From NCBI RefSeq assembly GCF_020618415.1, contig NZ_CP085344.1:638501-702500 (forward strand): DNA of 64,000 bases, in the 5' to 3' direction. The notes under the pieces were generated by a model. It saw only the letters and a list, made by a program, of their open reading frames with translations. It made no database searches and had not been told where the DNA came from. The translations under genes and the position numbers were made by a program. This DNA is from Cupriavidus sp. MP-37. GTDB lineage: Bacteria; Pseudomonadota; Gammaproteobacteria; Burkholderiales; Burkholderiaceae. Shown here piece by piece: positions 46,239-56,974 of this stretch; position 1 is the first letter of the stretch, and every line of letters starts with the position of its first letter.

Positions 46239-47993
46239 TTACAGGCGGGTGCGCTCCTGCGCAAGTTGGTACAGGCGGTTCCACAGCAGCCGGTTGAAGC
46301 CGACCACGAACAGCGCCATCACGCCGATGCCCAGCGCGATGCGCGGGAAGTCGCCGCGCGCGGTGGTCTCGGCGATATAGCTGCCGAGGCCGGTGGCGAC
46401 GATGGTGCGGTCGCCCCAGGTCACGTATTCGGACACGATGCTGGCGTTCCACGAGCCGCCCGCGGCGGTGACCAGGCCGGTCAGCAGGCTGGGGAAGACC
46501 GCCGGAATCAGGAAGCGCTTCCACAGCAGCCAGCCGCGCAGGCCGAAGTTGCGCGCGGCCAGCTTCAGCTCGGTGGGGATGCCCGACGCCCCCGCGATCA
46601 CGTTGAACAGGATGTACCACTGGGTGCCGAAGATCAGCAGCGGGCTCAGCCAGATCTCCGGATTCAGCCCGAAGCGCGCGATCAGCATCACCGCCAGCGG
46701 GAACATCAGGTTGGCCGGGAATGCCGCCAGGAACTGCGCGATCGGTTGCGCGATCCGCGCCAGGTCCGGGTTCAGGCCGATGCGGATGCCGATCGGCACC
46801 CACACCAGCGCCGCCAGCGCAATCAGCACGATCACGCGCACCATGGTCAGCGTGCCGAGCCAGAGCACATGGACGACTTCGGCCCAGCCTACCTCGCTGT
46901 GGACGAAATAGCCCACGCGCAGCAGTGCGGCCAGCGCGACCAGCACGATCGCGGCGTCGCGCGCACGGCCCAGCCAGCGCGCGCGGCGCGGATCGGCCGG
47001 CCGCGCCAGCGCCGGTGCGCGCGTGCGCGCGCCCCACGCCAGCGTGCGCGAGGCCAGCGCCGCCGCCTGCGCCAGCAGCGCGCCGACCCACGCCGAGCGG
47101 CGCAGCAGGTCCAGCAGCCACGACTGCGGCAGCTTGTCCTGCGCCAGGGTCTCGAAGCGGAAGCGGTCGGCCCAGGCCACCAGCGGGCGGAACAGCAGCT
47201 GGTCGTACAGCAGGATGCCGACCAGCATCGCCACGATGGCCCAGCCGATCGCGGCCAGGTCCTGCTGCTGGATCGCCAGCGCGATATAGGAGCCGATGCC
47301 GGGCAGCCGGATATCGTGGCCCGACACCGAGATCGCCTCGGACGCGACCACGAAGAACCAGCCGCCGGACATCGACATCATCATGTTCCACAGCAGTCCC
47401 GGCATGGCGTACGGCACTTCCAGCCGCCAGAAGCGCTGCCACGGCGACAGCCGGAACATGGCCGCGGCCTCGAGCAGATCGCCCGGGATGGTGCGGAACG
47501 ACTGGTACAGGCTGAACGCCATGTTCCAGGCCTGCGAGGTGAAGATGGCAAAGATCGCCGCGCACTCCACGCCCGCCAGGTTGCCGGGAAAGAGCGCGAT
47601 GAAGCCGGTCACGGTGATCGACAGGAAACCCAGCACCGGGATCGACTGCAGGATGTCCAGCGCGGGCACCAGCACCTTCTCGGCGGTGCGGCTCTTGGAC
47701 GCCAGCGCGGCAAAGGCCAGCGAGAACAGCAGCGACGCCGCCAGCGCGGCCAGCATGCGGATGCTGGTGCGCATCAGGTAGTAGGGCAGGTAGGCCACGT
47801 CCAGGTGCACCGCCAGTGGCTGCTCGGGCCGGAACGGGACATTCATCTGCTGCGCCGCGAACGCGATCATCACGATCACGGCCAGGATGATCGGCAGCAG
47901 CGCCAGGTCGAAGCGGTTGGGCGGGGCGCGCAGCAGCTGGCTGTCAAAGCCAGGGGCGGGCTGGGCCGCGCTGCGGTCGGCGGGTGGCATCAT
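46239..47993 (-). CDS. ABC importer permease, two permease domains fused
   Basis: A 584-residue protein of two BPD-type permease domains in tandem: domain 1 about residues 30-270 (EAA block LLEAAAMFRLSPWQRFWRLE), domain 2 about 350-580 (EAA block TELKLAARNFGLRGWLLWKR). About ten to twelve helices are present. The sequence between the domains is Ala/Arg rich. A single gene therefore supplies both halves of the channel. The start is one of two adjacent ATG codons (47993 or 47990). It is separated by 16 bases from the ATPase gene. Substrate is unknown, nitrate, sulfonate or bicarbonate relatives are the nearest. Confidence 0.85.
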   Translation of the reverse strand: MMPPADRSAAQPAPGFDSQLLRAPPNRFDLALLPIILAVIVMIAFAAQQMNVPFRPEQPLAVHLDVAYLPYYLMRTSIRMLAALAASLLFSLAFAALASKSRTAEKVLVPALDILQSIPVLGFLSITVTGFIALFPGNLAGVECAAIFAIFTSQAWNMAFSLYQSFRTIPGDLLEAAAMFRLSPWQRFWRLEVPYAMPGLLWNMMMSMSGGWFFVVASEAISVSGHDIRLPGIGSYIALAIQQQDLAAIGWAIVAMLVGILLYDQLLFRPLVAWADRFRFETLAQDKLPQSWLLDLLRRSAWVGALLAQAAALASRTLAWGARTRAPALARPADPRRARWLGRARDAAIVLVALAALLRVGYFVHSEVGWAEVVHVLWLGTLTMVRVIVLIALAALVWVPIGIRIGLNPDLARIAQPIAQFLAAFPANLMFPLAVMLIARFGLNPEIWLSPLLIFGTQWYILFNVIAGASGIPTELKLAARNFGLRGWLLWKRFLIPAVFPSLLTGLVTAAGGSWNASIVSEYVTWGDRTIVATGLGSYIAETTARGDFPRIALGIGVMALFVVGFNRLLWNRLYQLAQERTRL

Positions 47994-48212
47994 GGGCGCT
48001 TCTCGGGCTGTGTCGAGCTTGGCGGGTGCAGGCTTGTGGCCTGACCCCTGGTTCGCGGCCCCGGCGGACAATGGCAAAGCCCGCGTGCCGCCGGCTTCAT
48101 GCTGAGCGCCGGGCGGCGCGCATCCCCTGGTAACGCCCGGCATGGCGGTCTAGTTTACTTGGTGTCGATGACACAACGCGCACGCGTCGCGTGCGCTCGC
48201 GGGGAACCCACC

Positions 48213-48491
48213 ATGAACAAGGCAACCTGGCGCCTGGTCGCCCATGGGCGCGTGCAGGGCGTGGGCTATCGCGCCGCTTGCGCCGACGCGGCGGACGAAC
48301 TCGGCCTGGGCGGCTGGGTGCGCAACCGGGCCGACGGCACCGTCGAGGTGATGGCGCACGGCACGGTCAGGCAGCTGGAAGCGCTGCAGGCGTGGATGGA
48401 GCAGGGCCCGCCGGCGGCGCAAGTGACCTTTGTCGAGGTCGGGCGCGGCGAAGGCGAGTTTGCCGGCTTCGAGTTCCGGCCCACGGTCTAG
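48213..48491 (+). CDS. acyP: acylphosphatase
   Basis: A 92-residue enzyme. The catalytic pair is present: Arg20 in VQGVGYR and Asn38 in GWVRNRADGTVEVMAHG. It hydrolyses acyl-phosphates such as carbamoyl or acetyl phosphate. The ATG at 48213 follows a GGGGAA site. It lies between divergent and convergent neighbours: divergent from the permease, convergent with ung. Confidence 0.93.
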   Translation: MNKATWRLVAHGRVQGVGYRAACADAADELGLGGWVRNRADGTVEVMAHGTVRQLEALQAWMEQGPPAAQVTFVEVGRGEGEFAGFEFRPTV

Positions 48492-48503
48492 CGGCCCGGT
48501 GCG

Positions 48504-49280
48504 CTAGGCGGCGGTCCAGTCGATCGCCGTGCGGCCGTGCGCCGCCAGCCAGCGGTTGGCTTCGCGGAAGTGGCCGCAGCCCAGGAAGCCCCGGTGCGCC
48601 GACAAGGGCGACGGGTGCGGCGCTTCCAGCACGCAGTGGCCGGCGCCCAGCAGCGGCTTCTTGGCCTGCGCATGGCTGCCCCACAGCATGAACACCAGGT
48701 TGGGCCGGCTGGCGGCGAGGTGCTGGATCACGCAATCGGTGACCGCTTCCCAGCCGCGCCGCGCATGGCTGGCGGCCTGGCCCTGCTCGACCGTCAGCAC
48801 GGTATTGAGCAGCAGCACCCCCTGGCGGGCCCAGCCTTCCAGGTTGCCGGAGGTACGCGGCGGGCAATTGCCGTCGGTGCCGAATTCGGCGGCGATTTCC
48901 TTGAAGATGTTGCGCAGGCTCGGCGGCACCTTGACGCCTTCGGGCACCGAAAAGGCCAGTCCATGCGCCTGCGGCAGCTCGACGCCGCCGACCGTGCCGG
49001 TGCCGTGGTAGGGGTCCTGGCCCAGGATCACCACCTTGACCGCATCGGGCGGCGTCAGGTGCAGCGCGTGGAAGACATGGTGCGGGAACACCGGCTTGCC
49101 GGCGGCGCGCTCGCCGTCGACAAAGGCGGCCAGTTCGCGCCACGCCGGCACGGCGATGCAGGGTTCGAGCAAGGCGCGCCAGGCGGCGGGCAGGGCGTCG
49201 GCCTGGGCCTGCAGGCTGGCGGCGGGAGAGGGTTCGCCGGGGGCAGGGGGCGCTTCGGCGGCAAAAAGATCGGCTTGCAT
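48504..49280 (-). CDS. ung: uracil-DNA glycosylase
   Basis: A 258-residue family-1 uracil-DNA glycosylase. The catalytic water-activating block GQDPYHG spans residues 87-93. The second motif is [11 protein letters not shown] with the catalytic His. Between GQDPYHG and HGLAFSVP there are about ten extra residues ([10 protein letters not shown]) compared with the E. coli enzyme. It excises uracil from DNA. It is preceded by the CYTH gene on the same strand and may be co-transcribed. Confidence 0.93.
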   Translation of the reverse strand: MQADLFAAEAPPAPGEPSPAASLQAQADALPAAWRALLEPCIAVPAWRELAAFVDGERAAGKPVFPHHVFHALHLTPPDAVKVVILGQDPYHGTGTVGGVELPQAHGLAFSVPEGVKVPPSLRNIFKEIAAEFGTDGNCPPRTSGNLEGWARQGVLLLNTVLTVEQGQAASHARRGWEAVTDCVIQHLAASRPNLVFMLWGSHAQAKKPLLGAGHCVLEAPHPSPLSAHRGFLGCGHFREANRWLAAHGRTAIDWTAA

Positions 49281-49308
49281 GCTGGAATGCGCGGCGACAA
49301 AACCGCGA

Positions 49309-49938
49309 TTATGACGCCTTGCCTTCGGCGATCCCGGCCAGGCGGTAGCCCCGCGCAGCCTTGCTCAGGTCGGAGGGCGCCAGTGCCACCACGGCGGCAA
49401 GCCTTGCGGCGAAGGCGCGCAGCGCATCGGCGGCGTGCCCGGCATCGCCGTCGAGCCATTCCAGTTCGAGTTCCTGGATGCGTTCCTGCGCGGCGCTGGC
49501 CGGCGCGGTGATGGTGCCGGTATCGAGCGCGGCTTCGATGCGCGCGCCGTCCTGCGTGACGATCCAGCTGCGGCGCACGAAGTCGGTGCGGAACACCGGT
49601 GCCAGCTCGCCTACCAGGGGCGCGAGCACGGCTTGCGCTTCAGCGGGGAAGGTCTGCAGCTCGATGGCCTCACCAGCGATGGCGGTTTCCCATTCATGCC
49701 GCGTGGCCAGGCCGCCCTGGCTGCTGCCGGCGGTCTTCAGCGTCTGCAGCCACTGCGCGCCCTTGCGGCGCAGGCGCAGCGCGGCGCGCGCCTGCGCCAG
49801 GTCGCGCCCGGGCGTGTCGAGGTAGACATTGAGCAGCGCGGCTGCGCCTTGCGGCAGGCCGTTGGCGTCGAGCCAGGCGGCCAGCGGGGCGAGGGCGGCG
49901 TCGGGGACGGCGAGCTTGAGTTCGATTTCCTGGGGCAT
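49309..49938 (-). CDS. CYTH domain protein (triphosphate tunnel enzyme family)
   Basis: A 209-residue protein starting MPQEIELKL, the ExExK motif that binds the triphosphate in CYTH enzymes. Further conserved charged positions are LRLRRK, ELELEW and the C-terminal [11 protein letters not shown]. It lacks the CHAD domain sometimes fused to it. Family members are inorganic triphosphatases or adenylate cyclases. Tripolyphosphatase is the commonest activity. The true substrate here is not known. It is 28 bases upstream of ung. Confidence 0.85.
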   Translation of the reverse strand: MPQEIELKLAVPDAALAPLAAWLDANGLPQGAAALLNVYLDTPGRDLAQARAALRLRRKGAQWLQTLKTAGSSQGGLATRHEWETAIAGEAIELQTFPAEAQAVLAPLVGELAPVFRTDFVRRSWIVTQDGARIEAALDTGTITAPASAAQERIQELELEWLDGDAGHAADALRAFAARLAAVVALAPSDLSKAARGYRLAGIAEGKAS

Positions 49939-49989
49939 GGTGGGGCGAATCAGCGGTGGGCAATGGCGATGGCTTCCCCATCACCACCA

Positions 49990-50120
49990 ACCGGTCCCCT
50001 CTCCCGCTTGCGGGAGAGGGTTAGGGTGAGGGCGGGCCGTTGCGGACCAATGCGCCATATCGCGAGCGACGCGCCTGCCCTCACCCCCGGCCCCTCTCCC
50101 GCGCGCGGGAGAGGGGAGCA
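49990..50120. repeat. complete dimer of GGGAGAGGGG hairpins
   Basis: Hairpin 1 (arms 49997-50007 and 50010-50020) and hairpin 2 (a perfect 26-base palindrome at 50091-50116) flank GTGAGGGCGGGCC and GCCCTCACCCC. It separates trpC from the CYTH gene downstream on the same strand. Confidence 0.8.
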
Positions 50121-50154
50121 AACAAGCGGCAGATTGAATCCGACGCGATTTACA

Positions 50155-50958
50155 TCAGCCAAACAACCGCGCCAGCTCCACCCCCGGATCCTTCGCCCGC
50201 ATGAACGCCTCGCCCACCAGGAACGCATGCACATTGGCATCGCGCATGCGTTTCACATCCGCCTGCCCCAGGATGCCCGATTCCGTCACCACCAGCTTGC
50301 CGGCCGGAATATGCGGCAGCAGGTCCAGCGTGTTGGCCAGCGAGACCTCGAAGGTGCGCAGGTTGCGGTTGTTCACGCCGAGCAGCGGCGTCTTCAGCCG
50401 CAGCGCGGCCTCGAGCTCATCGTCGCCGTGCACTTCCACCAGCACGTCCATGCCGAGTTCCAGCGCGCACGCTTCCAGCTCCGCCATCAGGCCATGGTCC
50501 AGCGCGGCGACGATCAGCAGGATGCAGTCTGCCCCCCAGCTGCGCGCTTCGTAGACCTGGTACAGGTCGACCATGAAGTCCTTGCGCAGCGCCGGCAGCG
50601 GGCAGGCGCCGCGGGCGCGCCTGAGGTAGTCGGCGTGGCCCTGGAAGAAGTGCTCGTCGGTCAGCACCGACAGGCAGGCGGCGCCGTGCGTGGCATAGCT
50701 TTCGGCGATGGCCTCGGGCACGAACTGCTCGCGCAGCACGCCCTTGGACGGCGACGCCTTCTTGATCTCGGCGATCACGCCGGCGTGGCCGGCGGCGATC
50801 TTGTCGCGCAGGGCGCGCTCGAAGCCGCGCGGCGCCAGGGCGGCCTCGCTGCGCAGGCTTTCGGCCTCGGCGCGCAGGCTGGGCAGGTCGCGCCGCTTGC
50901 GCGCGGCGGCGACTTCGTCGGCCTTGACGGCCAGGATTTTCTGCAGGATGTCGGACAT
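50155..50958 (-). CDS. trpC: indole-3-glycerol phosphate synthase
   Basis: A 267-residue TIM-barrel enzyme starting [20 protein letters not shown]. The catalytic residues lie in [12 protein letters not shown] (Lys), [22 protein letters not shown] (Glu) and [11 protein letters not shown], with VTESGI and AFLVGEAFM at the phosphate site. It closes the indole ring from CdRP. The 3' end is followed by the hairpin dimer. It is the last gene of trpEGDC. Confidence 0.95.
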   Translation of the reverse strand: MSDILQKILAVKADEVAAARKRRDLPSLRAEAESLRSEAALAPRGFERALRDKIAAGHAGVIAEIKKASPSKGVLREQFVPEAIAESYATHGAACLSVLTDEHFFQGHADYLRRARGACPLPALRKDFMVDLYQVYEARSWGADCILLIVAALDHGLMAELEACALELGMDVLVEVHGDDELEAALRLKTPLLGVNNRNLRTFEVSLANTLDLLPHIPAGKLVVTESGILGQADVKRMRDANVHAFLVGEAFMRAKDPGVELARLFG

Positions 50959-50969
50959 AGCGGCGTCTC

Positions 50970-51995
50970 TTACTTGAACTGCTGCGTGGCCCGCACGAAG
51001 GTGTCGAGCTTCTGCCGGGCCGCGCCGCTGGCGATGGCTTCGCGCGCGCGGCGGATGCCGTCTTCGACCGAGTCCGCCACGTTGGCGGCGTACAGCGCGG
51101 TGCCCGCGTTCAGCGACACGATCTCGCGCGGCGTGCCCGGCGCGTTGGACAGCGCCTCGAGCAGCATGTCCTTCGACTCGGCGGCATCGGCCACCTTCAG
51201 GCCGCGGTTGGAGATCATCGACAGGCCGAAGTCTTCGGGGTGGATCTCGTACTCGCGCACTTCGCCGTCCTTCAGTTCGCCCACCAGCGTGGCGGCACCG
51301 AGCGAGACCTCGTCCATGCCGTCCTTGCCGTACACCACGATGGCGTGCTGCGCGCCGAGGCGCTGCATCACGCGCACCTGGATGCCGACCAGGTCGGGAT
51401 GGAACACGCCCATCAGGATGTTGGGCGCGTCGGCCGGGTTGGTCAGCGGCCCCAGGATATTGAAGATGGTGCGCACGCCCATTTCCTTGCGGATCGGCGC
51501 GACGTTCTTCATCGCCGGGTGGTGCGTGGGCGCGAACATGAAGCCGATACCGGTCTCTTCGATGCACTGGCCGACCTGCTCGGGCGTCAGCATGATATTG
51601 ACGCCGAGCGCTTCCAGCACGTCGGCGCTGCCGGACTTGGAGCTGACGCCGCGGTTGCCGTGCTTGGCGATCTTCGCGCCGGCGGCGGCGGCGACGAACA
51701 TCGACGCGGTCGAGATATTGAAGGTGTGCGAGCCGTCGCCGCCGGTGCCGACGATATCGACGAAGTTGGCGCGATCCTTCACCGTCACCTTGTTGGCGAA
51801 CTCGCGCATCACTTGCGCGGCGGCCGAGATTTCGCCGATGGTTTCCTTCTTGACGCGCAGCCCGGTCAGGATCGCCGCGGCCATCACCGGCGAGATCTGC
51901 GCCTGCATGATCTGCCGCATCAGGTGCAGCATTTCGTCATGGAAGATTTCGCGGTGTTCGATGCAGCGCGTCAGGGCTTCTTGCGGCGTGATCAT
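50970..51995 (-). CDS. trpD: anthranilate phosphoribosyltransferase
   Basis: A 341-residue enzyme starting [18 protein letters not shown]. The PRPP site [14 protein letters not shown] and the anthranilate site [21 protein letters not shown] are intact. It joins anthranilate and PRPP. It lies 11 bases before trpC and 62 bases after trpG. The longer open frame runs through trpG out of register and is not used. It is slightly shorter than the usual 344 residues. Confidence 0.95.
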   Translation of the reverse strand: MITPQEALTRCIEHREIFHDEMLHLMRQIMQAQISPVMAAAILTGLRVKKETIGEISAAAQVMREFANKVTVKDRANFVDIVGTGGDGSHTFNISTASMFVAAAAGAKIAKHGNRGVSSKSGSADVLEALGVNIMLTPEQVGQCIEETGIGFMFAPTHHPAMKNVAPIRKEMGVRTIFNILGPLTNPADAPNILMGVFHPDLVGIQVRVMQRLGAQHAIVVYGKDGMDEVSLGAATLVGELKDGEVREYEIHPEDFGLSMISNRGLKVADAAESKDMLLEALSNAPGTPREIVSLNAGTALYAANVADSVEDGIRRAREAIASGAARQKLDTFVRATQQFK

Positions 51996-52057
51996 GGCGT
52001 TCTCGTTGACAGTCTGGATGGCGTGATGGAGGCTGGCGGGCGCGGAATCGAGCAGTC

Positions 52058-52627
<570 letters not shown>

Positions 52628-52647
52628 GGCGTCTGTCTCCTGTTCTC

Positions 52648-54177
52648 TCAGATGTCGGAGTCCAGGCCATCCTGGACCTGCTCGGCGGCGCGGATCACGG
52701 CGCGCGCCTTGGCCTCGGTTTCCCTCCATTCGGCTTCGGGGTCCGAGTCGGCGACGATGCCGGCGGCGGCCTGCACGTAGAGGTTGCCGTCCTTGACGAT
52801 GCCGGTGCGGATGGCGATGGCCAGGTCCATCTCGCCGCCGAACGACAGGTAGCCCACCGCGCCGCCATAGATGCCGCGCTTGCGCGGCTCGAGCTCGTCG
52901 ATGATCTCCATCGCATGGACCTTGGGCGCGCCCGACAGCGTGCCGGCCGGGAAGGTCGCGCGCAGCACGTCGAGGTTGCTCATGCCCTCGCGCAGCGTGC
53001 CCTCGACCGAGCTGACGATATGCTGCACATGCGAGTATTTCTCGATCACCATCTTGTCGGTGACCTTGACTGATCCGGTCTCGGCGATGCGGCCGATGTC
53101 ATTGCGCGCCAGGTCGATCAGCATCACGTGCTCGGCAATCTCCTTCGGGTCGTTGAGCAACTCGGTGGCCAGCTGCGCGTCCTTGTCCGGCGTATTGCCG
53201 CGCGGGCGCGTGCCGGCCAGCGGGCGGATGGTGACGATGTGTTCGGTGCGGGTCTCGCCGCCGTTTTCCCCATTGGTGCCGACCTTGCGTTGCTCCTGCC
53301 GCACCAGGATCTCCGGCGACGCGCCCACCACCTGGAAGTCGCCGAAGTTGTAGAAGTACATGTACGGCGACGGATTCAGCGAGCGCAGCGCGCGGTACAG
53401 CGACAGCGGCGCGTCGCGGTAGGGCTTGACCAGGCGCTGGCCGATCTGCACCTGCATCATGTCGCCGGCCATGATGTATTCCTTGGCCTTGTGCACCGCG
53501 GCCAGGTAGTCGGCCTTGGCGAACTCGCGGTAGACCTCGGTCTGCACCGACGGGCTGGTGACCGGCACGTCGACCGGCTGGCGCAGCTTCATGCGCAGCT
53601 CGCGCAGGCGCTGGCGCGCGCGCGAATAGGCCTCGGGCGTGGTCGGGTCGGCGTAGACGATCAGGTAGAGCTTGCCCGACAGGTTGTCGATTACCGCCAG
53701 CTCTTCGCACAGCAGCAGCTGGATGTCGGGCAGGTTCAGGTCGTCGGGCTTTTGCGTATTGGCCAGCTTCTTCTCGATATAGCGCACCGCGTCGTAGCCG
53801 AAGTAGCCGGCCAGGCCGCCGCAGAAGCGGGGCAGGCCGGGGCGCAGCGCCACCTTGAAGCGCTTTTCGAACGCGGCGATGAAGTCGAGCGGATTGCCTT
53901 CGTGGGTTTCCACCACCTTGCCGTCGGTCACCACCTCGGTGCGGTTGCCGTAGGCGCGCAGCAGCGTGCGGGCATGCAGGCCGATAAAGGAATAGCGCCC
54001 GAAGCGCTCGCCGCCGACCACGGATTCGAGCAGGAAGGTGTTGACCCCGCGGGTCTGCGACTGGGCCAGCTTCAGGTACAGCGACAGCGGCGTTTCCAGG
54101 TCGGCAAAGGCCTCGGCGATCAGCGGGATGCGGTTGTAGCCCTGGTCGGCCAGCGATTTGAATTCCAGTTCGGTCAT
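52648..54177 (-). CDS. trpE: anthranilate synthase component I
   Basis: A 509-residue chorismate-utilising enzyme. The C-terminal catalytic half contains [43 protein letters not shown] and the last block with [15 protein letters not shown]. The N-terminal half carries the tryptophan feedback site, in which the LLES element is seen ([18 protein letters not shown]). The start at 54177 gives a typical length. It is the first gene of the four-gene trp cluster. No leader peptide is seen upstream. Confidence 0.96.
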   Translation of the reverse strand: MTELEFKSLADQGYNRIPLIAEAFADLETPLSLYLKLAQSQTRGVNTFLLESVVGGERFGRYSFIGLHARTLLRAYGNRTEVVTDGKVVETHEGNPLDFIAAFEKRFKVALRPGLPRFCGGLAGYFGYDAVRYIEKKLANTQKPDDLNLPDIQLLLCEELAVIDNLSGKLYLIVYADPTTPEAYSRARQRLRELRMKLRQPVDVPVTSPSVQTEVYREFAKADYLAAVHKAKEYIMAGDMMQVQIGQRLVKPYRDAPLSLYRALRSLNPSPYMYFYNFGDFQVVGASPEILVRQEQRKVGTNGENGGETRTEHIVTIRPLAGTRPRGNTPDKDAQLATELLNDPKEIAEHVMLIDLARNDIGRIAETGSVKVTDKMVIEKYSHVQHIVSSVEGTLREGMSNLDVLRATFPAGTLSGAPKVHAMEIIDELEPRKRGIYGGAVGYLSFGGEMDLAIAIRTGIVKDGNLYVQAAAGIVADSDPEAEWRETEAKARAVIRAAEQVQDGLDSDI

Positions 54178-54601
54178 GTCGGTCCTCTTGTTCGGCCCGC
54201 GCCGCGGGCGATGGCCTGGCGCGGTGCCGCTTGTCGGCAGAGTTGGCTGGAGCGTATGGGAATTCCGCCCCGGTTGCGGACCGTGATGCAGCCAGCTTGC
54301 GGACAAGGCTGCACACGGCCGGAATGAGGGCGTGCGGCGCGTTCTTGAGCTAAACGTAGCAGAGAAATCGGGCTACGCTGGCTCGGCGGGTTTGGGTGGT
54401 GATGCCCGGCATGGCTGGTCGCCTGGGCCGGTGGTGGCAACGCCTTCGGATCGAAGGCGTGTCAGCAGACTCGCGAACGCACTTTACGCCTGTTGGGAGG
54501 CGCGCCAGCGACGCCAGGGCCAGGCCTGCCGATCACTGCCAGAAGAGATGCGTTTGCGGTTGAGAAACATTGAAATTCAGGATTTGGTCGGGATCGACGG
54601 A
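54178..54601. other. trpE upstream / gph downstream region
   Basis: This 424-bp region should hold the trp promoter. The only sizeable reading frame on the minus strand, 54174-54440, contains no tryptophan codon, so I see no attenuator leader. Two inverted repeats exist: a strong one at 54440-54460 and a weaker one with six-base arms at about 54355-54377. Confidence 0.55.
54440..54460. terminator. palindrome upstream of trpE
   Basis: Nine-base arms ACGCCTTCG and CGAAGGCGT with a GAT loop, about 140 bases after the gph stop. It could end the gph transcript (there is no T tract) or be an operator for trpE. Confidence 0.35.
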
Positions 54602-55345
54602 CTATCGATGACCGGCCCGGTGTGCGGCAAAAAGCGCTGCGGCATGGGCAATGGAGTCGACTATACCATCGGCGTCGACGCCTTGTACAGGGTTGCCATG
54701 GTTGTAGCCATAGGGCACCAGCAGCACCCCCATGCCGGCCGCGCGCGCTGCCTGCGCGTCGTTTTCGGAGTCGCCCAGCGCCGCCATCGCCGACGGCTCC
54801 AGGCCGAAGGCATCGGCCACCTTCAGCAGCGGGAACGGGTCGGGCTTGCGCAGCGGGAAGGCGTCGCCGCCATAGACCAGCTCGAAGTACTGGGCCAGGC
54901 CGGTCTTGGCCAGCAGCGGCTCGGTGAAGCTGTAAGGCTTGTTGGTCACGCAGGCCAGCCGCAGCCCGGCCGCCTTCATCGCCGCCAGGCCTTCGCGCAC
55001 GCCCGGGTAGACCTGCGAGAACTGGCCGTTGATGCGGATGTACTCGCGGTCGTAAAGCGCGTAGGCATCGGCAAACAGGCCGTTGGCGTGCAGCGGCGAA
55101 AAGCGCGCGTCCAGCACGCGCCGGATCAGGTTTTCCGAGCCCTTGCCGACGTAGCTGACGATTTCCTGCTCGGACATCGGTGCCACCGGCCCGAGGTTGG
55201 GATGCTGGCGGCCCAGCGTCAGCAGCATGGCGTTGATCGAGGCGTGGAAATCGCCCGCGGTGTCGACCATGGTGCCGTCCAGGTCGACGATCACGCCTTC
55301 GATGCCGCGCCAGTCGGCGCGGCGCAGCACCACGCCCTCGGTCAT
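54602..55345 (-). CDS. gph: phosphoglycolate phosphatase
   Basis: A 247-residue HAD phosphatase. Motif [10 protein letters not shown], motif II CVTNKP and motif [18 protein letters not shown] plus [16 protein letters not shown] are all present. It removes the phosphate of 2-phosphoglycolate. The start overlaps the rpe stop by four bases, the conserved rpe-gph arrangement, with trpE downstream after a 424-bp gap. Confidence 0.93.
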   Translation of the reverse strand: MTEGVVLRRADWRGIEGVIVDLDGTMVDTAGDFHASINAMLLTLGRQHPNLGPVAPMSEQEIVSYVGKGSENLIRRVLDARFSPLHANGLFADAYALYDREYIRINGQFSQVYPGVREGLAAMKAAGLRLACVTNKPYSFTEPLLAKTGLAQYFELVYGGDAFPLRKPDPFPLLKVADAFGLEPSAMAALGDSENDAQAARAAGMGVLLVPYGYNHGNPVQGVDADGIVDSIAHAAALFAAHRAGHR

Positions 55346-56043
55346 TGGGCGGCCTTGGCCAGTTCGCCGCGCAGCGCCGAGATGATGCCGCGGTAGCCGC
55401 CGTCGGCATCGGGCTTGCCGAACACGGCCGAGCCCGCCACGAAGGTGTCGGCGCCGGCCCGGGCGATCTCAGCGATGTTGTCGACCTTCACGCCGCCGTC
55501 CACTTCCAGCAGGATGGTGCGGCCGGTGCGCGCGGTGTAGGCGTCGATGCGCTGGCGCACGGCGCGCAGCTTGTTCAGCGTCTCGGGGATGAACGACTGG
55601 CCGCCGAAGCCCGGGTTGACCGACATCAGCAGGATCACGTCGAGGCGGTCCATCACGTGGTCCAGGTGGTGCAGCGGCGTGGCCGGGTTGAACACCAGGC
55701 CAGCCTGGCAGCCGTTATCGCGGATCAGCGCGAGCGAGCGGTCGACGTGTTCGCTGGCCTCGGGGTGGAAGGTGATGATATTGGCGCCGGCCTTGGCAAA
55801 GTCCGGGATGATCCGGTCCACCGGGCGCACCATCAGATGCACGTCGATCGGCGCTGTCACGTGCGGGCGGATCGCCTCGCACACCAGCGGGCCCACGGTC
55901 AGGTTGGGCACGTAATGGTTGTCCATCACGTCGAAGTGGATCCAGTCGGCGCCGGCCTCGGTCACGCGGCGCACTTCCTCGCCCAGGCGGGCAAAGTCGG
56001 CGGAGAGGATGGAGGGGGCGATGCGGAAGCTGGGCTGGGTCAT
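55342..56043 (-). CDS. rpe: ribulose-phosphate 3-epimerase
   Basis: A 233-residue TIM-barrel epimerase. [33 protein letters not shown] (metal-binding His and Asp), [14 protein letters not shown] and [16 protein letters not shown] are the family blocks. It interconverts ribulose- and xylulose-5-phosphate. It is divergent from apaG, with 204 bp between the starts. Confidence 0.96.
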   Translation of the reverse strand: MTQPSFRIAPSILSADFARLGEEVRRVTEAGADWIHFDVMDNHYVPNLTVGPLVCEAIRPHVTAPIDVHLMVRPVDRIIPDFAKAGANIITFHPEASEHVDRSLALIRDNGCQAGLVFNPATPLHHLDHVMDRLDVILLMSVNPGFGGQSFIPETLNKLRAVRQRIDAYTARTGRTILLEVDGGVKVDNIAEIARAGADTFVAGSAVFGKPDADGGYRGIISALRGELAKAAQ

Positions 56044-56247
56044 GATGGCGCGCGGTGAATGCGGGGAATGCTGTTATCGCCGCTGGCGGCGGGCCGCGCG
56101 GCGTTGAAAGACCGATATTCTACGCCCGCCGGGTGGGATCGCGCCCGGCCGGCGCCCGTCCCGTGCTCTTGCCCGTCCCGCGCCCATCCCGCACAATGCG
56201 GCTACCCATTTCCCCTGCCGGCCGGTCCCGCCGCCGGCCCTGCCCAA

Positions 56248-56622
56248 ATGAGCGAGTACGCCTTCTCCGTGTCGGTGCGCACCCAGTACCTGCCGGACCA
56301 GTCCGACCCCGAGCGCGGGCGCCATGCCTTCGCCTACACCATCACCATCCACAATACCGGCGAGGTCGCGGCACAGCTGATCTCGCGCCACTGGATCATC
56401 ACGGACAGCGACAACGGCACCCAGGAAGTCGCCGGGCTGGGGGTGGTCGGCCACCAGCCGCTGCTCAAGCCGGGCGAGCATTTCGAGTACACCAGCTGGG
56501 CCACGATCTCGACCCCGGTGGGCTCGATGAAGGGCGAATACTTCTGCGTGGCCGAGGACGGTCACCGCTTCGAGGTGCCGATCCCCGAATTCGCGCTGGT
56601 GCTGCCGCGCATGCTGCACTGA
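56248..56622 (+). CDS. apaG: ApaG protein (Co2+/Mg2+ efflux protein family)
   Basis: A 124-residue protein starting MSEYAFSVSVRTQYLPDQSD. The fibronectin-III-like fold blocks YTITIHNTGEVAAQLISRHW and GQP-like GVVGHQPLLKPGEHFEYTS, TPVGSMKG are intact. The function is not settled. The name comes from its operon with apaH in enterics. The upstream extension of the frame is not family-like. It is convergent with the small membrane-protein gene. Confidence 0.93.
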   Translation: MSEYAFSVSVRTQYLPDQSDPERGRHAFAYTITIHNTGEVAAQLISRHWIITDSDNGTQEVAGLGVVGHQPLLKPGEHFEYTSWATISTPVGSMKGEYFCVAEDGHRFEVPIPEFALVLPRMLH

Positions 56623-56634
56623 ACCTGGGGGAAC

Positions 56635-56850
56635 CTACGGGCGCGGTGCGCTGTCCTGATCCTGCGGCGGCGCTTGCGTGTCGCCCGGCGCCGGCTGGCG
56701 CGACGGGTGCTCCGACGGCGCGCGGGTGGGACGCGGATGCTTTTTCGCCGTGCCCATGGTCCAGACCACGATAAAGATCAGCAGGAACAGCGCCACGCCG
56801 GCTTCCAGGGCGAACAGCAGCATGGGATGGGCTTCGAAGAACTTGCTCAT
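56635..56850 (-). CDS. small single-pass membrane protein
   Basis: A 71-residue protein starting MSKFFEAHPML. One hydrophobic helix (LLFALEAGVALFLLIFIVVWTM) is followed by a basic, then Pro/Gln-rich, cytoplasmic tail (HPRPTRAPSEHPSRQPAPGD). I do not recognise it. The longer frame is antisense to mltA and is not used. It is convergent with apaG with 12 bases between. Confidence 0.55.
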   Translation of the reverse strand: MSKFFEAHPMLLFALEAGVALFLLIFIVVWTMGTAKKHPRPTRAPSEHPSRQPAPGDTQAPPQDQDSAPRP

Positions 56851-56974
56851 GGCAGATGCAGCGCGGCCCGCGGGGGCGCAGGCAGTGGTTGAGGGATGAC
56901 GGTGGCATTGTAGGGGCATTCCAGCGCAATGCGCCCTGCAGGCTGCAGCTTCCAGGACTTTGAACAATAGCAAG

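Noticed and set aside
45498..48044. Open frame of 848 codons on the plus strand opposite the ABC importer
   Set aside because: The ATPase and permease motifs are on the minus strand. The plus frame gives a Gln/Arg/His-rich product without domains.
54174..54440. Possible trp leader peptide upstream of trpE
   Set aside because: The frame has 88 codons, no Trp codon and overlaps the trpE start, so it is not an attenuator peptide.
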